From the NCBI GenBank assembly GCA_963920705.1, contig OY987240.1:3416501-3480500 (forward strand): a stretch of 64,000 nt of DNA. The letters are read 5' to 3'. Under the pieces are notes generated by a model. The model saw only the letters and a program-made list of their open reading frames with translations, searched no databases and had not been told where the DNA came from. The first letter of the stretch is position 1. Every line of letters begins with the position of its first letter. Positions 55,585-64,000 of this stretch are shown one piece after another. A program made the position numbers and the translations under genes. Source of the stretch: Odiellus spinosus (Eukaryota > Arthropoda > Arachnida > Opiliones > Phalangiidae).

Positions 55585-58030
55585 TTAGTTCGAAAAACAT
55601 CATTCGAAAAACATCATTCGAAAAACATCATTCGAAAAACATCATTCGAAAAACATAATTCGAAAAACATAATTCGAAAAACATCATTCGAAAAACATCA
55701 TTCGAAAAACATCATTCGAAAAACATCATTCGAAAAACATCATTCGAAAAACATCATTCGAAAAACATCATTCGAAAAACATCATTCGAAAAACATCAAT
55801 CGAAAAACATCAATCGAAAAACTTGATTCGAAAAACTTGATTCGAAAAACATCATTCGAAAAACATCATTCGAAAAACATGATTCGAAAAACATCATTCG
55901 AAAAACATCATTCGAAAAACATCAATCGAAAAACATCAATCGAAAAACATCAATCGAAAAACATCATTCGAAAAACTTGATTCGAAAAACATCATTCGAA
56001 AAACATCATTCGAAAAACATCATTCGAAAACCATCATTCGAAAAACATCATTCGAAAAACATCATTCGAAAAACATGATTCGAAAAACATCATTCGAAAA
56101 ACATCAATCGAAAAACTTGATTGGAAAAACTTGATTCGAAAAACATCATTCGAAAAACATGATTCGAAAAACATCATTCGAAAAACATTATTCGAAAAAC
56201 ATGAATCGAAAAACATCAATCGAAAAACATCAATCGAAAAACATCATTCGAAAAACTTGATTCGAAAAACATCATTCAAAAACATCATTCGAAAAACATC
56301 ATTCGAAAACCATCATTCGAAAAACATCATTCGAAAAACATCATTCGAAAAATGTCATTCGAAAAACATCATTCGAAAAACATGATTCGAAAAACATCAT
56401 TCGAAAAACATCATTCGAAAAACATCATTCAAAAAACATCATTCGAAAAACATCATTCGAAAAACATCATTCGAAAAACATCAATCGAAAAACTTGATTC
56501 GAAAAACATCATTCGAAAAACATCATTCGAAAAACATCATTCGAAAAACATCATTCGAAAAACTTCATTCGAAAAACATCATTCGAAAAACATCATTCGA
56601 AAAACATGATTCGAAAAACATCATTCGAAAAACATCATTCGAAAAACATCAATCGAAAAACATCAATCGAAAAACTTGATTCAAAAAACTTGATTCGAAA
56701 AACATGATTCGAAAAACATCAATCGAAAAACTTGATTCGAAAAACATCATTCGAAAAACATCATTCGAAAAACATCATTCGAAAAACCTCATTCGAAAAA
56801 CATCATTCGAAAAACATCATTCGAAAAACATCATTCGAAAAACATGATTCGAAAAACATCATTCGAAAAACATCAATCGAAAAACCTCATTCGAAAAACA
56901 TGATTCGAAAAACATCATTCGAAAAACATCATTCGAAAAACATCATTCGAAAAACATCATTCGAAAAACATCATTCGAAAAACATCATTCGAAAATCATC
57001 ATTCGAAAAACATCATTCGAAAAACATCATTCGAAAAACATCATTCGAAAAACATCATTCGAAAAACATCATTCGAAAATCATCATTCGAAAAACATCAT
57101 TCGAAAAACATCATTCGAAAAACATCATTCGAAAAACATGATTCGAAAAACATCACTCGAAAAACATCATTCGAAAAAAATCAATCGAAAAACTTGATTC
57201 GAAAAACTTGATTCGAAAAACATGATTCGAAAAACATCATTCGAAAAACATCATTCGAAAAACTTCAATCGAAAAACATCAATCGAAAAACATCAATCGA
57301 AAAACATCATTCGAAAAACATCATTCGAAAATCATAATTCGAAAAACATCATTCGAAAAACATCATTCGAAAAACATCATTCGAAAAACATTATTCGAAA
57401 AACATCACTCGAAAAACATCATTCGAAAAACATGATTCGAAAAACATGATTCGAAAAACATCTTTCGAAAAACATCAATCGAAAAACTTGATTCGAAAAA
57501 CATCATTCGAAAAACATGATTCGAAAAACATCATTCGAAAAACATCATTCGAAAAACATCAATCGAAAAACATCAATCGAAAAACATCAATCGAAAAACA
57601 TCATTCGAAAAACTTGATTCGAAAAACATCATTCGAAAAACATCATTCGAAAAACATGATTCGAAAAACATGATTCGAAAAACATCATTCGAAAACCATC
57701 ATTCGAAAAACCTCATTCGAAAAACATCATTCGAAAAAATTCATTCTAAAAACATCATTCGAAAAACATCATTCGAAATACATCATTCGAAAAACATTAT
57801 TCGAAAAACATGATTCGAAAAACATCATTCGAAAAACATCATTCGAAAAACATTCGAAAAACATCATTCGAAAAACATCATTCGAAAAACATCATTCGAA
57901 AAATATCATTCGAAAAACATCATTCGAAAAACACCATTCGAAATACATCATTCGAAAAACATCATTCGAAAAGCATCATTCGAAAAACATCATTCGAAAA
58001 ACATCATTCGAAAAACATCAATCGAAAAAT
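55585..58030 (+). repeat. HOR copy, 2,446 bp, altered V landmark
   Basis: The V landmark here reads TTTAGTTCG, a private change. The CATAATTCG pair recurs at 55654, exactly 1,705 bp after its partner. A 13-bp monomer lies at 56274 and the 11-bp monomer at 57852. The length is 173 x 14 + 11 + 13. It includes the block at 57222 and module 3. Confidence 0.8.
56274..56286 (+). repeat. 13-bp monomer
   Basis: ATTCAAAAACATC. Related copies have ATTCAAAAAACATC at this place, so one A was lost from the A run. Confidence 0.8.
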
Positions 58031-59251
58031 TTGGTTCGAAAAACATCATTCGAAAAACATCATTCGAAGAACATCATTCGAAAAACATCATTCGAAAAAC
58101 ATCATTCGAAAAACATCATTCGAAAAACATCATTCGAAAAACATCATTCGAAAAACATCATTCGAAAAACATCATTCGAAAAACATCATTCGAAAAACAT
58201 CATTCGAAAAACATCATTCGAAAAACATCATTCGAAAAACATCATTCGAAAAACATCAATCGAAAAACATCTATCGAAAAACTTGATTCGAAAAACTTGA
58301 TTCGAAAAACATCATTCGAAAAACATCATTCGAAAAACATCATTCGAAAAACATCATTCGAAAAACATCATTCGAAAAACATCATTCGAAAAACATCATT
58401 CGAAAATCATCATTCGAAAAACATCATTCGAAAAACATCATTCGAAAAACATGATTCGAAAAACATCACTCGAAAAACATCATTCGAAAAACATCATTCG
58501 AAAAACATGATTCGAAAAACATCATTCGAAAAACATCAATCGAAAAACTTGATTGGAAAAACTTGATTCGAAAAACATCATTCGAAAAACATGATTCGAA
58601 AAACATCATTCGAAAAACATCATTCGAAAAACATCAATCGAAAAACATCAATCGAAAAACATCAATCGAAAAACATCATTCGAAAAACTTGATTCGAAAA
58701 ACATCATTCGTAAAACATCATTCGAAAAACATCATTCGAAAACCATCATTCGAAAAACATCATTCGAAAAACATCATTCGAAAAATGTCATTCGAAAAAC
58801 ATCATTCGAAAAACATGATTCGAAAAACATCATTCGAAAAACATCATTCGAAAAACATCATTCAAAAAACATCATTCGAAAAACATCATTCGAAAAACAT
58901 CATTCGAAAAACATCAATCGAAAAACTTGATTCGAAAAACATCATTCGAAAAACATCATTCGAAAAACATCATTCGAAAAACATCATTCGAAAAACTTCA
59001 TTCGAAAAACATCATTCGAAAAACATCATTCGAAAAACATGATTCGAAAAACATCATTCGAAAAACATCATTCGAAAAACATCAATCGAAAAACATCAAT
59101 CGAAAAACTTGATTCAAAAAACTTGATTCGAAAAACATGATTCGAAAAACATCATTCGAAAAACATCATTCGAAAAACATCATTCGAAAAACATCATTCG
59201 AAAAACATCATTCGAAAATCATCATTCGAAAAACATCATTCGAAAAACATC

Positions 59252-59264
59252 ATTCGAAAACATC
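59252..59264 (+). repeat. 13-bp monomer
   Basis: Four A residues instead of five. Shared with 61589 through the 2,337-bp duplication. Confidence 0.85.
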
Positions 59265-59699
59265 ATTCGAAAAACATGATTCGAAAAACATCACTCGAAA
59301 AACATCATTCGAAAAACATCATTCGAAAAACATGATTCGAAAAACATCATTCGAAAAACATCAATCGAAAAACTTGATTGGAAAAACTTGATTCGAAAAA
59401 CATCATTCGAAAAACATGATTCGAAAAACATCATTCGAAAAACATCATTCGAAAAACATCATTCGAAAAACATCAATCGAAAAACATCAATCGAAAAACT
59501 TGATTCGAAAAACTTGATTCGAAAAACATGATTCGAAAAACATCATTCGAAAAACATGATTCGAAAAACATCATTCGAAAAACATCATTCGAAAAACATC
59601 ATTCGAAAAACATGATTCGAAAAACATCACTCGAAAAACATCATTCGAAAAACATCATTCGAAAAACATGATTCGAAAAACATCATTCGAAAAACATCA

Positions 59700-62600
59700 A
59701 TCGAAAAACTTGATTGGAAAAACTTGATTCGAAAAACATCATTCGAAAAACATGATTCGAAAAACATCATTCGAAAAACATCATTCGAAAAACATCAATC
59801 GAAAAACATCAATCGAAAAACATCAATCGAAAAACATCATTCGAAAAACTTGATTCGAAAAACATCATTCGAAAAACATCATTCGAAAAACATCATTCGA
59901 AAACCATCATTCGAAAAACATCATTCGAAAAACATCATTCGAAAAATGTCATTCGAAAAACATCATTCGAAAAACATGATTCGAAAAACATCATTCGAAA
60001 AACATCATTCGAAAAACATCATTCAAAAAACATCATTCGAAAAACATCATTCGAAAAACATCATTCGAAAAACATCAATCGAAAAACTTGATTCGAAAAA
60101 CATCATTCGAAAAACATCATTCGAAAAACATCATTCGAAAAACATCATTCGAAAAACATCATTCGAAAAACATCATTCGAAAAACTTCATTCGAAAAACA
60201 TCATTCGAAAAACATCATTCGAAAAACATCATTCGAAAAACATCATTCGAAAAACATCATTCGAAAAACATCAATCGAAAAACATCAATCGAAAAACTTG
60301 ATTCAAAAAACTTGATTCGAAAAACATGATTCGAAAAACATCATACGAAAAACATCATTCGAAAAACATCATTCGAAAAACATCATTCGAAAAACATCAT
60401 TCGAAAATCATCATTCGAAAAACATCATTCGAAAAACATCATTCGAAAAACATCATTCGAAAAACATGATTCGAAAAACATCACTCGAAAAACATCATTC
60501 GAAAAACATCATTCGAAAAACATGATTCCAAAAACATCATTCGAAAAACATCAATCGAAAAACTTGATTGGAAAAACTTGATTCGAAAAACATCATTCGA
60601 AAAACATGATTCGAAAAACATCATTCGAAAAACATCATTCGAAAAACATCATTCGAAAAACATCAATCGAAAAACATCAATCGAAAAACTTGATTCGAAA
60701 AACTTGATTCGAAAAACATGATTCGAAAAACATCATTCGAAAAACATGATTCGAAAAACATCATTCGAAAAACATCATTCGAAAAACATCATTCGAAAAA
60801 GATCATTCGAAAAACATCATTCGAAAAACATCATTCGAAAATCATCATTCGAAAAACATCATTCGAAAAACATCATTCGAAAAACATCATTCGAAAAACA
60901 TGATTCGAAAAACATCATTCGAAAAACATCATTCGAAAAACATGATTCGAAAAACATGATTCGAAAAACATCATTCGAAAAACATCAATCGAAAAACATC
61001 AATCGAAAAACATCATTCGAAAAACATTTTTCGAAAAACATCATTCGAAAAACATCATTCGAAAAACATCATTCGAAAAACATTATAAGAAAAACATAAT
61101 TCGAAAAACATCATTCGAAAAACATCATTCGAAAAACATCATTCGAAAAACATCAATCGAAAAACTTGATTCGAAAAACATCATTCGAAAAACATGATTC
61201 GAAAAACATCATTCGAAAAACATCATTCGAAAAACATCATTCGAAAAACATCATTCGAAAAACATTATAAGAAAAACATAATTCGAAAAACATCATTCGA
61301 AAAACATCATTCGAAAAACATCTTTCGAAAAACATCAATCGAAAAACTTGATTCGAAAAACATCATTCGAAAAACATGATTCGAAAAACATCATTCGAAA
61401 AACATCATTCGAAAAACATCAATCGAAAAACATCAATCGAAAAACTTGATTCAAAAAACTTGATTCGAAAAACATGATTCGAAAAACATCATTCGAAAAA
61501 CATCATTCGAAAAACATCATTCGAAAAACATCATTCGAAAAACATCATTCGAAAATCATCATTCGAAAAACATCATTCGAAAAACATCATTCGAAAACAT
61601 CATTCGAAAAACATGATTCGAAAAACATCACTCGAAAAACATCATTCGAAAAACATCAATCGAAAAACATCAATCGAAAAACTTGATTCAAAAAACTTGA
61701 TTCGAAAAACATGATTCGAAAAACATCATTCGAAAAACATCATTCGAAAAACATCATTCGAAAAACATCATTCGAAAAACATCATTCGAAAAACATCATT
61801 CAAAAAACATCATTCGAAAAACATCATTCGAAAAACATTATAAGAAAAACATAATTCGAAAAACATCATTCGAAAAACATCATTCGAAAAACATCTTTCG
61901 AAAAACATCAATCGAAAAACATCATTCGAAAAACATCATTCGAAAAACATGATTCGAAAAACATCACTCGAAAAACATCATTCGAAAAACATCATTCGAA
62001 AAACATGATTCGAAAAACATCATTCGAAAAACATCAATCGAAAAACTTGATTGGAAAAACTTGATTCGAAAAACATCATTCGAAAAACATGATTCGAAAA
62101 ACATCATTCGAAAAACATCATTCGAAAAACATCAATCGAAAAACATCAATCGAAAAACATCAATCGAAAAACATCATTCGAAAAACTTGATTCGAAAAAC
62201 ATCATTCGAAAAACATCATTCGAAAAACATCATTCGAAAACCATCATTCGAAAAACATCATTCGAAAAACATCATTCGAAAAATGTCATTCGAAAAACAT
62301 CATTCGAAAAACATGATTCGAAAAACATCATTCGAAAAACATCATTCGAAAAACATCATTCAAAAAACATCATTCGAAAAACATCATTCGAAAAACATCA
62401 TTCGAAAAACATCAATCGAAAAACTTGATTCGAAAAACATCATTCGAAAAACATCATTCGAAAAACATCATTCGAAAAACATCATTCGAAAAACATCATT
62501 CGAAAAACATCATTCGAAAAACTTCATTCGAAAAACATCATTCGAAAAACATCATTCGAAAAACATGATTCGAAAAACATCATTCGAAAAACATCATTCG

Positions 62601-64000
62601 AAAAACATCAATCGAAAAACATCAATCGAAAAACTTGATTCAAAAAACTTGATTCGAAAAACATGATTCGAAAAAAATCATACGAAAAACATCATTCGAA
62701 AAACATCATTCGAAAAACATCATTCGAAAAACATCATTCGAAAATCATCATTCGAAAAACATCATTCGAAAAACATCATTCGAAAAACATCATTCGAAAA
62801 ACATGATTCGAAAAACATCACTCGAAAAACATCATTCGAAAAACATCATTCGAAAAACATGATTCGAAAAACATCATTCGAAAAACATCAATCGAAAAAC
62901 TTGATTGGAAAAACTTGATTCGAAAAACATCATTCGAAAAACATGATTCGAAAAACATCATTCGAAAAACATCATTCGAAAAACATCATTCGAAAAACAT
63001 CAATCGAAAAACATCAATCGAAAAACTTGATTCGAAAAACTTGATTCGAAAAACATGATTCGAAAAACATCATTCGAAAAACATGATTCGAAAAACATCA
63101 TTCGAAAAACATCATTCGAAAAACATCATTCGAAAAAGATCATTCGAAAAACATCATTCGAAAAACATCATTCGAAAATCATCATTCGAAAAACATCATT
63201 CGAAAAACATCAATCGAAAAACATCAATCGAAAAACATCAATCGAAAAACATCATTCGAAAAACTTGATTCGAAAAACATCATTCGAAAAACATCATTCG
63301 AAAAACATCATTCGAAAACCATCATTCGAAAAACATCATTCGAAAAACATCATTCGAAAAATGTCATTCGAAAAACATCATTCGAAAAACATGATTCGAA
63401 AAACATCATTCGAAAAACATCATTCGAAAAACATCATTCAAAAAACATCATTCGAAAAACATCATTCGAAAAACATCATTCGAAAAACATCAATCGAAAA
63501 ACTTGATTCGAAAAACATCATTCGAAAAACATCATTCGAAAAACATCATTCGAAAAACATCATTCGAAAAACATCATTCGAAAAACATCATTCGAAAAAC
63601 TTCATTCGAAAAACATCATTCGAAAAACATCATTCGAAAAACATGATTCGAAAAACATCATTCGAAAAACATCATTCGAAAAACATCAATCGAAAAACAT
63701 CAATCGAAAAACTTGATTCAAAAAACTTGATTCGAAAAACATGATTCGAAAAAAATCATACGAAAAACATCATTCGAAAAACATCATTCGAAAAACATCA
63801 TTCGAAAAACATCATTCGAAAATCATCATTCGAAAAACATCATTCGAAAAACATCATTCGAAAAACATCATTCGAAAAACATGATTCGAAAAACATCACT
63901 CGAAAAACATCATTCGAAAAACATCATTCGAAAAACATGATTCGAAAAACATCATTCGAAAAACATCAATCGAAAAACTTGATTGGAAAAACTTGATTCG
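59700..64000 (+). repeat. Nested duplications, periods 2,337 and 1,078 bp
   Basis: 13-bp monomers at 59252/61589, blocks at 59724/62061 and 60718/63055 and GATC at 60801/63138 pair at 2,337 bp. In addition about 62140-62670 recurs at 63218-63748 (1,078 bp). The CATACG change is shared by all three positions (about 60340, 62676, 63754), while the preceding AAAAAAATC is shared only by the last two. Confidence 0.8.
61589..61601 (+). repeat. 13-bp monomer
   Basis: Duplicate of the shortened monomer at 59252. Confidence 0.85.

Larger units (their letters stand above)
52679..55943 (+). repeat. Tandem duplication, period 1,705 bp
   Basis: Pairs at 1,705 bp: 52679/54384, GATC 52762/54467, 53155/54860, CATAATTCG 53364/55069, 11-mer 53673/55378, V 53880/55585, CATAATTCG pair 53949/55654. 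The one difference I noticed is the V landmark itself (TTTGG versus TTTAG). Confidence 0.85.
1..64000 (+). repeat. 14-bp satellite DNA array, consensus ATTCGAAAAACATC
   Basis: Every line of the window is built from this 14-bp monomer or a 1-4 base variant of it, always in the same orientation, and the array runs off both ends. Consensus composition is A7 T3 C3 G1 (29% GC), so the strands differ strongly in base content. Each consensus monomer holds one TTCGAA palindrome followed by an A-tract. Common variants are CATCAATCG (Q), CATGATTCG (D), CTTGATTCG (L) and CCTCATTCG; the consensus is called H below. The order of variants repeats over kilobases, so this is a higher-order satellite rather than a simple repeat. 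A eukaryotic heterochromatic location is inferred. I do not recognise the satellite family or the species. Confidence 0.98.
58031..64000 (+). repeat. Terminal array segment without further V landmarks
   Basis: After a V run of 15 monomers, the rest of the window re-uses modules 2-6 only; I see no TTTGGTTCG, no C2 lead-in and no 11-bp monomer beyond 57852. It is organised as 2,337-bp and 1,078-bp duplications. 13-bp monomers lie at 59252 and 61589. GATC sites are at 60801 and 63138. The array continues past the window edge. Confidence 0.8.

Noticed and set aside
56034-56219. Reverse-strand open frame of 61 residues
   Set aside because: Repetitive, short, and a by-product of local variant spacing.
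1-64000. CRISPR array
   Set aside because: There are direct repeats but no unique spacers; the units are contiguous 14-mers and the period is far too short.
1-64000. Telomeric repeat
   Set aside because: The 14-bp unit lacks the G-rich strand pattern of known telomere repeats, has many ordered variants, and shows no terminal structure.
1-64000. Heat-shock element array (TTC/GAA motifs)
   Set aside because: TTC and GAA are adjacent with no two-base gap in TTCGAA, which does not fit the nGAAnnTTCn arrangement; neighbouring monomers are also spaced wrongly.
1-64000. Mobile elements, tRNA or rRNA genes
   Set aside because: I saw no interval departing from the 14-bp repeat for more than a few bases, so there is no room for such features.

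Overview
The whole 64-kb window is one uninterrupted satellite DNA array. The monomer is 14 bp, consensus ATTCGAAAAACATC on the + strand, and I estimate about 4,570 head-to-tail copies, all in one orientation. I found no unique sequence, no transposon, no RNA gene and no credible protein gene. The many + strand open frames exist because three monomers (42 bp, 14 codons) contain no stop in any forward frame. Their starts and stops come from a few recurring monomer variants. An array this long and homogeneous points to eukaryotic heterochromatin (centromeric, pericentromeric or subtelomeric) assembled from long reads. The sequence alone does not identify the species.

Above the monomer there is a clear higher-order repeat (HOR). 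Variant monomers recur in a fixed order over roughly 2.7-2.9 kb. The best anchor is a monomer reading TTTGGTTCG (the V landmark), found 26 times exactly and twice in altered form, and apparently lost once. The 50985-53879 interval is the fullest copy and is annotated below in eight modules. Other copies are shortened (700-2,100 bp) or lengthened (3.8 kb) by loss or repetition of whole modules. Three kinds of lead-in precede the V landmark. C1 (5 copies, only before 14.25 kb) has no phase shift. C2 (20 copies) carries an 11-bp monomer. C3 (4 copies) is a short deletion form. After V comes a run of 6-18 consensus monomers whose length differs between copies.

Spacing arithmetic on the landmarks accounts for every net departure from 14-bp phase: 21 monomers of 11 bp and 6 of 13 bp, the rest 14 bp. 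Superimposed on the HOR are kilobase-scale, nearly identical duplications (periods about 4.84, 3.8, 5.93, 2.10, 0.71, 1.78, 2.61, 1.71, 2.34 and 1.08 kb), as expected from recent unequal exchange or from assembly of a very repetitive locus.

Layout: 1-14.2 kb is the C1-rich zone with the 4.84-kb tandem duplication; 14.2-28 kb holds long C2 copies with a 3.8-kb duplication; 28-36 kb has short C3 copies and nested 5.9, 2.1 and 0.7-kb duplications; 36-58 kb holds C2 copies with 1.78, 2.61 and 1.71-kb duplications; 58-64 kb has no further V landmark and consists of the middle HOR modules in 2.34 and 1.08-kb repeats. Nothing in the window acts as a gene set. Any function would be structural (chromatin, centromere) or through satellite transcripts, and neither can be shown from sequence alone.
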